From: Streptomyces yangpuensis
GTDB taxonomy: Bacteria; Actinomycetota; Actinomycetes; Streptomycetales; Streptomycetaceae
Length of the DNA: 64,000 bases
Reading direction: 5' to 3'
Assembly: GCF_001005295.1 (NCBI RefSeq)
Contig: NZ_LBMK01000002.1
Span: 1,369,223 to 1,433,222, forward strand
The notes under the pieces are model-generated. The model was not told the DNA's origin. It worked only from the letters and a program-made list of their open reading frames with translations, and did no database searches. The position numbers and the translations under genes are program-made. Below are positions 14,321 through 22,390 of the stretch, in pieces. The stretch's first letter is position 1, and each line of letters starts with the position of its first letter.

Positions 14321-15852
14321 CAGACGATGCCCTCGGCGATCTCGGCCTGCTCCCGGGCGTTGCCGTAGGCCGACGGCGTCCCGTACGAGCGCCGGGCGGC
14401 GTACCACCAGGCGCTGGCCAGGACGAGGACCACGGCCAGCGCGATCACCGCGTAGTTCATCGAGTCGATGGTCACCGGCGACTTCTGCGGCAGGCAGAAC
14501 AGCACGGTGACGACGGCCACCCACACCACGGCGGTCCAGCCGATCGGCTTGCTCCACCGGCCCAGGTTCCACGGCCCGGGCTGGAACCGGTTCCCGGCGC
14601 GCAGCCGCAGGTAGATCGGGATCGCGTAGGCCGGCGTGATGCCGATGACGTTGATGGCGGTCACGGCCCCGTAGGCGGTGGCGGAGTAGAGCGACGGGAG
14701 CGCCAGCACGGCCGCGACGGCGACGGAGAGCCACACGGCCGGGACCGGGGTCTGCGTACGGCTGCTCACCTTGCGCCACAGCGCGGAGCCGGGCAGCGCG
14801 TTGTCGCGGCTGAAGGCGAAGACCATCCGGCTCGCGGCGGCGACCTCGGCGTTGCCGCAGAAGAGCTGCGCGACGATCACGACGAGGAGCAGGGCGGTGG
14901 CGCCGCCGGAGCCCAGCGCGTCGAGGAAGATCTGGGCCGGCGGGACCCCGGTGGCGGTGCCCTGCACGGCCGCGTAGTCCTGGATGGCGAAGGTGAGGCC
15001 CGCGAGCAGCGCGAAGCCGGCGATCCAGGAGACCCAGATGGCCCGGACGATGCCCCGGGCGGCGGAGACCGAGGCGTTGGAGGTCTCCTCCGACAGGTGC
15101 GCGGAGGCGTCGTAGCCGGAGAAGGTGTACTGGGCGAGCAGCAGGCCGACCGCGGCCACGTAGAACGGGTTGGCCCAGCCGGTGTCGTTGACGAACTCGG
15201 TGAAGACGAACGACGGCGACTGGTGCTGGTCGGGTATGAAGGCCAGGGCGCCCACGATCACGGCGACGCCGCCCAGGTGCCACCAGACGCTGACGGAGTT
15301 GAGCACGCTGACGAGGCGGACGCCGAAGAGGTTGAGCGCGGCGTGCAGCAGCAGGATGCACAGGAAGATCACGAACGTCAGGCCGGGGGTGGGCTCGACG
15401 CCGTACTGGAGGTTGAGGAAGGCGCCGGTGAACAGGGCGGCGCCGTAGTCGATGCCGGCGATGGCGCCGAGCAGACCGAGCAGGTTCAGCCAGCCGGTGT
15501 ACCAGCCCCAGCGGCGCCCGCCGAGCCGGTCGGCCATGTAGTAGAGCGCTCCCGAGGTGGGGTACGCGCTCGTGACCTCGGCCAGGGCGAGGCCCACGCA
15601 GAGCACGAACAGGCCGACGCCGGCCCAGCCCCACAGCATCACGGCCGGACCGCCCGTGCCCAGCCCGAAGCCGTAGAGGGTCATGCAGCCGGACAGGACG
15701 GAGATGACCGAGAAGCTGATGGCGAAGTTGCCGAAGCCGCCCATCCGGCGGGCGAGAACCGGCTGATAGCCGAGCTCTCTGAGCCGTTCCTCCTCGTCCC
15801 GCCGGGGCGGGGCCTTGCTGTCCTGGCGGACGGTCGGCGCGGTGCGGGACAT
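14320..15852 (-). CDS. APC-family amino-acid permease (AA_permease_2, GABA-permease-like)
   Basis: A 510-residue secondary transporter for amino acids or amines. The N-terminal cytoplasmic stretch with RLRELGYQPVLARRMGGF precedes the first helix, as in GABA/choline-type APC permeases. Helix 1 holds FGNFAISFSVISVLSG, and EVTSAYPTSGALYYM (helix 3 region) and FSGYDASAHLSEET (helix 6) are characteristic family stretches. About 12 transmembrane helices are expected. The frame stays open upstream, but ATG 15852 is chosen because CGGAGG precedes it by 9 bases and the family motif begins 27 residues later. It is followed upstream by a G-rich repeat region and a same-strand unknown gene (15990-16970). 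Substrate not assignable. Confidence 0.9.
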   Translation of the reverse strand: MSRTAPTVRQDSKAPPRRDEEERLRELGYQPVLARRMGGFGNFAISFSVISVLSGCMTLYGFGLGTGGPAVMLWGWAGVGLFVLCVGLALAEVTSAYPTSGALYYMADRLGGRRWGWYTGWLNLLGLLGAIAGIDYGAALFTGAFLNLQYGVEPTPGLTFVIFLCILLLHAALNLFGVRLVSVLNSVSVWWHLGGVAVIVGALAFIPDQHQSPSFVFTEFVNDTGWANPFYVAAVGLLLAQYTFSGYDASAHLSEETSNASVSAARGIVRAIWVSWIAGFALLAGLTFAIQDYAAVQGTATGVPPAQIFLDALGSGGATALLLVVIVAQLFCGNAEVAAASRMVFAFSRDNALPGSALWRKVSSRTQTPVPAVWLSVAVAAVLALPSLYSATAYGAVTAINVIGITPAYAIPIYLRLRAGNRFQPGPWNLGRWSKPIGWTAVVWVAVVTVLFCLPQKSPVTIDSMNYAVIALAVVLVLASAWWYAARRSYGTPSAYGNAREQAEIAEGIV

Positions 15853-15897
15853 GGGGGAGTACCTCCGGGGGTCGTGAGGATCGGGGACGGGGGTGGG

Positions 15898-15957
15898 GCG
15901 GTGGAGAACAGGGGCGGAGCGGTGGAAACGGGGGTGGAGCGGTGGAGACAGGGGGGA
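15898..15957 (+). repeat. Three G-rich 19-21 bp direct repeats
   Basis: Three near-identical units beginning GCGGTGGA and ending in a G run followed by GGA lie at 15898-15918, 15919-15938 and 15939-15957. They contain several G runs of four or more and could form a G-quadruplex on the plus strand. They lie between the 15990 gene and the permease, in the permease 5' region. Confidence 0.75.
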
Positions 15958-15989
15958 GTACGGGGGCACCGCGGGCGGGGGCCGCGGAG

Positions 15990-16970
15990 TCAGCCCCGGG
16001 CCGCCAGGCTGCGGGTCCTGGCCCGCAGGAAGACCTCCATGGCCAGTTCCTGGTCGGCGGGGTCCCGGGTCCGGTGGGCCCAGGGCAGCGTGGTCCAGTA
16101 CCGGTCGATCGTGTCGAAGACCTGGGCCGCCTCGTCGAACCGGTGGGCCCCCCACAGCGCGTGGGCGAGGTGGTTCAGGTCGAGCGGGGAGGCGCGGCGC
16201 AGGTCGCTGTGGCGGAACCAGGTGTCGAGTGCGTGTCCGGCGTCGCGGACGGCGTCCTCGGCGACCCAGTGGAGGTCGAGCGCCTTCTCCTGGCCGCGTT
16301 CGCGGCGGTACCGCTCGATGCTCAGATAGAGCGGCAGGAGATGCACGGCGGACGCGGCCGGGGCCGAACCGGACGCCCAGTGCACGAAGTTGGCGGCCTC
16401 GGTCAGCGGACCGGGCGTACCGGCGCACACGAACTGCAGCATCCGGTGGTACGCCTCGCGGTTGTGCGGGTCGCGCTTGTCGGCCTGGGCGAGGATGCCC
16501 CAGGGACCGCGGGGCAGCATGAGGGCGGGCGGTTGCTGCCGGTGCTCGTCCATCGAGCGGTGCTCGTCGAGCAGGGCCAGTGCGAGCAGGCAGACCCAGG
16601 GGACGGGGTCGGCGGGGCTGGCCTCCGAGGCGTCGCGGCAGGCGGCCCACGCCTCCTGCCACAGCTCGCGCGTGCGGGGGTGGCGCGCCCGGTGGGCGCG
16701 GACGGCGCGTTCCACGGCGACACGTGTGTGCATGACGGACGCGGCGACGCTGCGCGGTTCCTCGGACCGCCACGCCTGGACCACGTCGGATCCGGCGGCG
16801 ACCGCGGCGAGCACCTGGGTGCGCTGGGTCCACAGCCCCCAGCCGTCCGTCCGGTCCAGTAACTGCGCCATCGCCACCCAGCGGCCGGTACGCAGGTCCT
16901 GTACGGCCACCCGCAGGTCGTTGTCGTGGCCGGCGGGGTGGTAGACGGGCCGGAAGTCGCTGCCCGCCAT
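15990..16970 (-). CDS. Conserved hypothetical soluble protein
   Basis: A 326-residue, largely alpha-helical protein without signal peptide or membrane segment. ATG 16970 is preferred, with GGGGCG 7 bases upstream; GTG 16973 is equally possible. Visible features are a tryptophan- and arginine-rich N-terminal half (RTGRWVAMAQLLDRT), a helical middle (WVCLLALALLDEHRSMDEHR) and a region resembling superhelical repeats (residues 130-300), so a TPR-like scaffold is possible. No catalytic motif was recognised. It ends 137 bases before the permease on the same strand and is divergent from the glycerol-type operon. Function not assigned. Confidence 0.6.
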   Translation of the reverse strand: MAGSDFRPVYHPAGHDNDLRVAVQDLRTGRWVAMAQLLDRTDGWGLWTQRTQVLAAVAAGSDVVQAWRSEEPRSVAASVMHTRVAVERAVRAHRARHPRTRELWQEAWAACRDASEASPADPVPWVCLLALALLDEHRSMDEHRQQPPALMLPRGPWGILAQADKRDPHNREAYHRMLQFVCAGTPGPLTEAANFVHWASGSAPAASAVHLLPLYLSIERYRRERGQEKALDLHWVAEDAVRDAGHALDTWFRHSDLRRASPLDLNHLAHALWGAHRFDEAAQVFDTIDRYWTTLPWAHRTRDPADQELAMEVFLRARTRSLAARG

Positions 16971-17060
16971 CACCTCGCCCCGGTCGACGGGTAGCCGGGA
17001 CGGGCGCGTCTAGCGGTGGTCGTCGTCATCGGTCCTCGCCTCGCATGGCCTTCGCGCCGG

Positions 17061-17085
17061 GTGATCGGCGATCACTATAGAGTGA
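17061..17085 (+). promoter_or_regulatory. Two overlapping palindromes upstream of the glycerol-type operon
   Basis: GTGATC-GGC-GATCAC (17061-17075) overlaps TCACT-ATAG-AGTGA (17072-17085). The spacer 16971-17260 is divergent and its 17077-17155 part is AT-rich, so these dyads are good operator candidates for the kinase/dehydrogenase operon, possibly for a GylR/IclR-type repressor (inference). Confidence 0.5.
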
Positions 17086-17260
17086 CTGTGACCGTTCGAG
17101 TCGTGAAACTTTTTCGAATGCAAGTATCAAGCCACATACAAGATGTGAATTCGCGTCAGACGGCCCGTGACCCGCGTGGACGGATCTTGACGGGGCGGCG
17201 TCCGCTGGTGAAGTCTTCCGGCAGACGATCGCGCATGCCGACACCAGGGACGGAGTGGTG

Positions 17261-18697
17261 ATGACGGGCCCGGTGCTCGCTGTGGACCAGGGCACCTCGG
17301 GTACCAAGGCCCTCGTCGTCTGCCCCGTACGAGGGGTCATCGGCTCCGCCTCCGCCCCCGTACGGCCCCGGTACCTGCCGGGCGGCCGCGTGGAGGTGGA
17401 CCCCGGCGAGCTGCTGCGTTCGGTCGTCGACGCGGGACGCGCCGCCCTCGCGGCGGCCGGCGAACCGGTCGCCGCGGTGGGCCTGGCCAACCAGGGCGAG
17501 ACCGTCCTCGCCTGGGATCCGGCGAGCGGTGAGCCGCTGACCGACGCGATCGTCTGGCAGGACCGCCGCGCCGAACCGATCTGCACCGAACTGGCCCCGC
17601 ACGCGGCGTCGTTGCAGGACCGGACGGGACTGCCCCTCGACCCGTATTTCGCCGCGCCGAAGATGGCCTGGATACGCCGTCACCTCACCCGCCGCGGCGT
17701 CGTGACGACCAGCGACGCATGGCTGGTGCACCGGCTCACCGGCGCCTTCGTCACCGACGCGGCGACCGCCGGCCGCACCCAGCTGCTCGACCTCGACACC
17801 GTCGCCTGGTCACCGGAAGCCCTGGACGCCTTCGGCCTCACCGGCGAAGCCCTGCCCGACATCGTCGACGCGGACACCCGCGTCGGCACCACCACCGCCT
17901 TCGGACCCCCGCTGCCGCTGACCGGGCTGCTCGTCGACCAGCAGGCCGCCCTGCTCGCCCAGCGCGTCACCGAACCCGGCACCGCCAAGTGCACCTATGG
18001 CACCGGGGCGTTCCTTCTCGCGCAGAGCGGACCGCGCCCCCGCCGCAGCACCTCCGGACTCGTCGGCTGCGTCGCCTGGCGGCTCGCCGGCCGGACCAGC
18101 TACTGCCTCGACGGCCAGGTCTACACCGCCGCGTCCGCCGTCCGCTGGCTCACCGACCTCGGTGTGATCTCCGGCGCCCACGACCTCGACACCGTGGGCG
18201 GGACCGCCCCCGACGCCGGCGGCGTCACCTTCGTCCCCGCGCTCGCCGGCCTCGCCGCCCCATGGTGGCGCGGCGACCTGCGCGGCTCGGTCACCGGCCT
18301 CGGCCTCGACACCAGCGCCGGGCACCTCGTACGGGCGCTGTGCGACGGCATAGCCGCCCAGGTCGCCGAGCTCGCCGACGCCGTCGCCACCGACCTCGGC
18401 ACACCCTTGGCCGCCCTGCGCGTCGACGGCGGCCTCACCCGCTCCGCCCTGCTCATGCAGGCCCAGGCCGACCTGCTGCAGATCCCCGTCGAGGTGTCCG
18501 CCCTCCCGGACGCCACCGCCCTCGGCGTCGCCACCGTCGCCCGGCTCGGCCTCGACCCCTCCCTCACCGTGCACGAGGCCGTCCCCGAGTGGAAGCCGTC
18601 CGCCGTCTACGAGCCCAAGGCCCGGGCCGGACACGCCGCCGAGCGCCGCGCACGGTTCCGGACGGCGGTGTCCGCCCTGCTCGACGGACCGGCATGA
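17261..18697 (+). CDS. FGGY-family carbohydrate kinase, glycerol kinase-like
   Basis: A 478-residue sugar/polyol kinase with two FGGY actin-like domains. LAVDQGTSGTKALV at the N-terminus is the phosphate-binding loop of the first domain. GLANQGETVLAWD and IVWQDRR match the substrate-binding region of glycerol kinases. LLVDQQAAL, TYGTGAFLL and LRVDGGLTRSALLMQ (C-terminal ATP-binding domain) complete the family pattern. The ATG at 17261 has GGGACGGAG 6 bases upstream; two in-frame GTG codons just before it lack this. The stop overlaps the start of the dehydrogenase gene (ATGA), and a third oxidoreductase follows by another ATGA, so glycerol or a related polyol phosphorylated here is probably oxidised by the next product. 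Confidence 0.87.
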   Translation: MTGPVLAVDQGTSGTKALVVCPVRGVIGSASAPVRPRYLPGGRVEVDPGELLRSVVDAGRAALAAAGEPVAAVGLANQGETVLAWDPASGEPLTDAIVWQDRRAEPICTELAPHAASLQDRTGLPLDPYFAAPKMAWIRRHLTRRGVVTTSDAWLVHRLTGAFVTDAATAGRTQLLDLDTVAWSPEALDAFGLTGEALPDIVDADTRVGTTTAFGPPLPLTGLLVDQQAALLAQRVTEPGTAKCTYGTGAFLLAQSGPRPRRSTSGLVGCVAWRLAGRTSYCLDGQVYTAASAVRWLTDLGVISGAHDLDTVGGTAPDAGGVTFVPALAGLAAPWWRGDLRGSVTGLGLDTSAGHLVRALCDGIAAQVAELADAVATDLGTPLAALRVDGGLTRSALLMQAQADLLQIPVEVSALPDATALGVATVARLGLDPSLTVHEAVPEWKPSAVYEPKARAGHAAERRARFRTAVSALLDGPA

Positions 18698-20094
18698 CAC
18701 TGACCCGGCGGGGCCCGCTGCCCGGCGGCGCCCCGTACGACGTGACGGTCGTCGGCGCCGGTGTGGTGGGCTCGGCCATCGCCCGGGAACTGTCCCGCCT
18801 TCCCCTGCGGATCGCCCTGATCGACGCCTGCGACGACGTCGGCAACGGCACCTCGAAGGCCAACACCGCCATCCTGCACACCGGTTTCGACGCCGTGCCG
18901 GGCTCCCTGGAGTCCCGGCTCGTCCGCGACGGGCAACGGCTGCTCGCCGCGTACGCGGCCGACACCGGCATCCCGGTGGAACCGGTCGGAGCCCTGCTCG
19001 TCGCCTGGAACGAGGAACAGCTCGCGGCCCTGCCCGGACTCGCCGACAAGGCCGTGCGCAACGGCTACCGCTCCGCCCGGATCCTTCCCGCCCACGAGGT
19101 ACGGGCCCGCGAACCGGAACTGGGGCCCGGAGTACTGGGCGCGCTCGACGTACCGGACGAGTCCCTCATCTGCCCCTGGACGACCACCCTCGCCTACGCG
19201 ACCCAGGCCGTGCGGGCCGGCGTCGACCTGCACCTCAACTGCCCCGTACGGTCGGTCGCCCCGGGCGAACCGCACACCCTCGCCACCGGCCGGGGCCCGC
19301 TGCGCACCCGGCACCTGGTCAACGCGGCCGGCCTGTACGCCGACGAGATCGACCGGTTCCTCGGCCACACGGACTTCACCGTCACCCCCCGGCGCGGCCA
19401 GCTGATCGTCTTCGACGAACTCGCCCGCGGCCTCGTCCGCCACATCCTGCTGCCCGTGCCCGACGCCCGCGGCAAGGGCGTGCTGGTCACGCCGACCGTG
19501 TACGGGAACGTCATGCTCGGGCCGACCGCCGAGGACCTGGACGACAGGACGGCCACCGGCTCGACCGCCGACGGGCTCGCCCTGCTGCGGGAGAAGGGCC
19601 GGCGGATCCTCCCCGCCCTCCTCGACGAGGAGGTCACCGCCGTGTACGCCGGGCTGCGGGCCGCCACCGGGCAGGACGACTACGCCGTCCGTGCGCATCC
19701 CGCCCAGCGCTACGTGACCGTGGGCGGGATCCGTTCCACCGGCCTGACCGCCTCGATGGCGATCGCCGCACACGTGGTCGGGCTGCTCGCCGAAGCCGGT
19801 CTGCCCCTGACCGGCGCCCGCGACCCGGAACCGGTGCGGATGCCGAACCTCGGCGAGGCCTTCCCCCGCCCGTACCGCGACGCGGCGATGATCGCGGCGG
19901 ACCCGGAGTACGGCCGGATCGTCTGCCACTGCGAGCGCGTCACCCGCGGCGAGATCCGCGACGCGCTCGCCGCGACCGTACCGCCCGCCTCGCCGGACGG
20001 CCTGCGGCGGCGCACCCGCGCCCGCGGCGGCCGCTGCCAGGGCTTCCACTGCGGTGCCGCCGTCCGCGCCCTGTTCGAGGAGGCCCGCCCATGA
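18694..20094 (+). CDS. Glycerol-3-phosphate dehydrogenase-like FAD oxidoreductase with BFD [2Fe-2S] domain (GlpA-like)
   Basis: A 466-residue flavoprotein. The N-terminal FAD fold has VTVVGAGVVGSAIARELS (residues 16-33), followed by the DAO-fold catalytic domain with RRGQLIVFDE and a GIRSTGLTAS stretch. The C-terminal 80 residues form a BFD-like domain with cysteines in CHCE and, about 35 residues later, GRCQGFHC, the four-cysteine [2Fe-2S] pattern. This matches the GlpA type that passes electrons onward through an Fe-S centre, not the quinone-linked GlpD type. The start at 18694 overlaps the kinase stop and the stop overlaps the next start. No GlpC-like subunit follows, so the electron route is unclear. 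Confidence 0.85.
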   Translation: MTLTRRGPLPGGAPYDVTVVGAGVVGSAIARELSRLPLRIALIDACDDVGNGTSKANTAILHTGFDAVPGSLESRLVRDGQRLLAAYAADTGIPVEPVGALLVAWNEEQLAALPGLADKAVRNGYRSARILPAHEVRAREPELGPGVLGALDVPDESLICPWTTTLAYATQAVRAGVDLHLNCPVRSVAPGEPHTLATGRGPLRTRHLVNAAGLYADEIDRFLGHTDFTVTPRRGQLIVFDELARGLVRHILLPVPDARGKGVLVTPTVYGNVMLGPTAEDLDDRTATGSTADGLALLREKGRRILPALLDEEVTAVYAGLRAATGQDDYAVRAHPAQRYVTVGGIRSTGLTASMAIAAHVVGLLAEAGLPLTGARDPEPVRMPNLGEAFPRPYRDAAMIAADPEYGRIVCHCERVTRGEIRDALAATVPPASPDGLRRRTRARGGRCQGFHCGAAVRALFEEARP

Positions 20095-21299
20095 CGCCCG
20101 TGAACCGCACCGACGCGCACGCAGACGTCCTCGTCGTCGGCGCCGGCCCCGCCGGACTGGCCCTGGCCGCCCGGCTCGCCCGGGCCGGCGCCGGCCGGGT
20201 CGAGGTCCTCGAACGCGAACCGGAACCGGGCGGGATGCCGCGCCACCTCCACCACGGAGGCTTCGGCCGGGCCCCGCTGCCCTGGCTGCGGGGCCCCGCG
20301 TACGCACGACGGTGGGCGCGGGCGGCGGCCGCCGCCGGAGCCGCCGTCCGCACCGGTGTCACCGCCACCGGCTGGGCCGGACCGCTCCGCCTGGAGACCA
20401 CGAGCCCGGCGGGCCTGGAACGGATCACGGCCCGGGCCGTCGTCCTCGCCACCGGCGCCCGCGAACGCCCGCGCAGCGCCCGGCTCGTCCCCGGTTCACG
20501 TCCGCCCGGAGTGCTGACCACCGGGGAGCTGTTCCGCTCGGTCCACGAATACGGCCTGCCCATCGGCCGACGGGCCGTGGTGGTCGGCGCCGAGCCCGTC
20601 GCCCGCCACGCCGCGGCCACACTCCGGCAGGCGGGCACGGACGTGGTGGCGATGGTCACCGAGCAGCCGCGCGCCGCCGCCGTGCCGGGGATCCCGGTGC
20701 TCACGGCGACCACGGTCGGCGAACTGCACGGCCGCGGCCGGCTGACGGGCGTGGCCGTCCGCCACCGGGACGGCCGTACGGGCCTCCTCGCCTGCGACAC
20801 GGTGGTCTTCACCGGCGACTGGATCCCCGACCACGAACTGGCCCGCCGCGGCGGCATCCCCCTGGACCCCGGCACCCGGGGCCCCTGCGTGGATGCCGCC
20901 TTCCGCACGGCGGCCCCGGGCGTCTTCGCCGTGGGCAACGCCCTCCACGGCATCGAGAGCGCGGCCACCGCCGTCGGGGAGGGAGAGGCCGCGGCGGCCT
21001 CCGTACTCGCCCACCTCGCCGGCGCGCCCTGGCCCGAGGCCGGCCCTCCCCTGCACGTCCGGGCCCCACTCCTGTGGGTGACGCCCCACCGGATCACCGG
21101 CATCGCCCGGCGGCCGCTGCTGCTGCGCTCCGCGGAAGCGGTCACCGCCCCCGTGGTGACAGCCGCCCAGGACGGCCGGACCCTGTGGCGGCGCCGGTTC
21201 CCGGTCCCGGCGTCCCCGTCGCGCTCCCTGAGGCTCCCGCCCCACTGGACCGCCCGCGTCGACCACGCGGGCGGCCCGGTCGTGCTGGCCCTCGGCTGA
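20091..21299 (+). CDS. FAD/NAD(P)-dependent oxidoreductase, GlpB/HcnB-like partner
   Basis: A 402-residue pyridine nucleotide-disulfide-type flavoprotein. [20 protein letters not shown] (residues 11-30) is the FAD Rossmann motif. VVLATGARERPRSAR is the conserved ATG segment of this subgroup, RRAVVVGAEPVARHAAATL is the NAD domain (with E where the usual G lies), and GVFAVGNALHG is the second FAD contact. The subgroup includes subunits of opine, proline and cyanide-forming dehydrogenases and partners of GlpA-like proteins. It starts inside the stop of the GlpA-like gene, so it is the third gene of the polyol operon and probably the partner that re-oxidises the dehydrogenase. The loss of the second glycine in the NAD motif is unusual. 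Confidence 0.8.
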   Translation: MTPVNRTDAHADVLVVGAGPAGLALAARLARAGAGRVEVLEREPEPGGMPRHLHHGGFGRAPLPWLRGPAYARRWARAAAAAGAAVRTGVTATGWAGPLRLETTSPAGLERITARAVVLATGARERPRSARLVPGSRPPGVLTTGELFRSVHEYGLPIGRRAVVVGAEPVARHAAATLRQAGTDVVAMVTEQPRAAAVPGIPVLTATTVGELHGRGRLTGVAVRHRDGRTGLLACDTVVFTGDWIPDHELARRGGIPLDPGTRGPCVDAAFRTAAPGVFAVGNALHGIESAATAVGEGEAAAASVLAHLAGAPWPEAGPPLHVRAPLLWVTPHRITGIARRPLLLRSAEAVTAPVVTAAQDGRTLWRRRFPVPASPSRSLRLPPHWTARVDHAGGPVVLALG

Positions 21300-21474
21300 G
21301 ATCGAGCCCGGCCCACGGCCGACACGGACAGGTTTGACGGGAAGCCGCCTGATTCCTGTCGTTTCCTCCGAAAATCACCTCGACTCCGGATGGGGTGCCG
21401 CGCGGCGGGCAGGCGCCCACTGCCGTCACCCGCCGCGCATCGGCCCCGCGGACCCCACCCGAATACGGAGGCAC

Positions 21475-22164
21475 ATGGTGTCCCCTACGGCACTGCTCCC
21501 GGGCCCACCGGCTCCGGGCCTGATCGCCCTCCCGGGTGTGTACCGGCCACAGTCGGACACCCGCTTCCTCGCCGAGGCCCTCGACCACGAGGACCTGGGA
21601 CCCGGCAGGGACGTGCTGGAGATCGGCACGGGCACCGGTGCGCTCGCCCTGCACGCCGCGGAGCGCGGCGCCCGGGTCACGGCGGTCGACGTCTCCTGGA
21701 CCGCCGTGCTCACGGCCCGGCTGAACGCCCTGCGCCGGCGCCTGCCCCTGCGCCTCCTGCACGGCGACTTCGCCATGCGCACCGCCGGACGACGCTTCGA
21801 CCTCGTCTTCGCGAACCCGCCGTACGTCCCCGCCCCCGGGGACGGCCCGCCGGCGCACGGGCCGGAGCGGGCCTGGGACGCCGGCCCCGACGGCCGGGCC
21901 GTCATCGACCGGATCTGCGCCAGGGCCCCGGCGCTGCTACGGGCCGGCGGCTCCCTGCTCATGGTGCATTCGGGGATGTGCGGGGCCCAGGAGACGGTGG
22001 ACCGGCTGTCCGGGGCCGGCCTGACCGCCGGGATCACGGCGCGGACCGCCGTGCCGTGGGGTCCCGTCCTGCGCGGGCGGCGCGCTTGGCTGGAGCGGCG
22101 GGCGCTGGCGTCCCCGCACGAGGAGTGGGAAGAGCTGGTGATCATCCGTGCCGTGTCCGTCTGA
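21475..22164 (+). CDS. HemK2/PrmC-like class I methyltransferase
   Basis: A 229-residue SAM-dependent methyltransferase. Motif I is VLEIGTGTGALALHAAERGA (about residues 43-62) and motif IV is FANPPYVP, the NPPY signature of enzymes that methylate glutamine side-chain amides (PrmC/MTQ2) or exocyclic amines. An acidic residue follows motif I in VTAVDVS. ATG 21475 is chosen because GGAGG precedes it by 4 bases, whereas the frame runs open from 21334. It overlaps the CDGSH gene by 17 bases, and this trio (methyltransferase, CDGSH protein, haem-oxygenase-like protein) looks like one transcription unit. Confidence 0.85.
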   Translation: MVSPTALLPGPPAPGLIALPGVYRPQSDTRFLAEALDHEDLGPGRDVLEIGTGTGALALHAAERGARVTAVDVSWTAVLTARLNALRRRLPLRLLHGDFAMRTAGRRFDLVFANPPYVPAPGDGPPAHGPERAWDAGPDGRAVIDRICARAPALLRAGGSLLMVHSGMCGAQETVDRLSGAGLTAGITARTAVPWGPVLRGRRAWLERRALASPHEEWEELVIIRAVSV

Positions 22165-22390
22165 CAGCGCCGCGACCCCCGCCCGGCGGGTGTCCGTGGA
22201 CCCCCGGGGCCCCGTACTCGTCGAGGGCCCGGTCGAGGTCGTCCTCGACGACGGGACCGTCGTGCGGTCCGACCGCTTCGTCGTCGCGGTGTGCACCTGC
22301 CGTCGCAGCCGCACCTACCCGTGGTGCGACACCAGCCACCGGCCCAGGGGACGAGCCGTGCCGCCGACCGAGGACGGGAACCCGCGATGA
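22148..22390 (+). CDS. CDGSH-type iron-sulfur protein
   Basis: An 80-residue protein with a single CDGSH zinc-finger-like motif, CTCRRSRTYPWCDTSH, near residues 49-64. All four [2Fe-2S] ligands (Cys, Cys, Cys, His) are present, but the glycine of C-D-G-S-H is threonine. CDGSH proteins bind a redox-active, acid-labile cluster and often act in electron transfer or iron handling. The GTG start lies inside the methyltransferase gene; in-frame GTGs at 22190 and 22196 are alternatives. The stop overlaps the next ATG (ATGA at 22387), so it is translationally coupled to the di-iron protein, which it may serve as an electron partner. Confidence 0.85.
   Translation: MPCPSDSAATPARRVSVDPRGPVLVEGPVEVVLDDGTVVRSDRFVVAVCTCRRSRTYPWCDTSHRPRGRAVPPTEDGNPR

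Noticed and set aside
14320..16833. Permease frame extending as one 837-codon protein to 16833.
   Set aside because: The upstream part is Arg/Pro-rich nonsense overlapping a real minus-strand gene in another frame. The SD and family start place the permease ATG at 15852.
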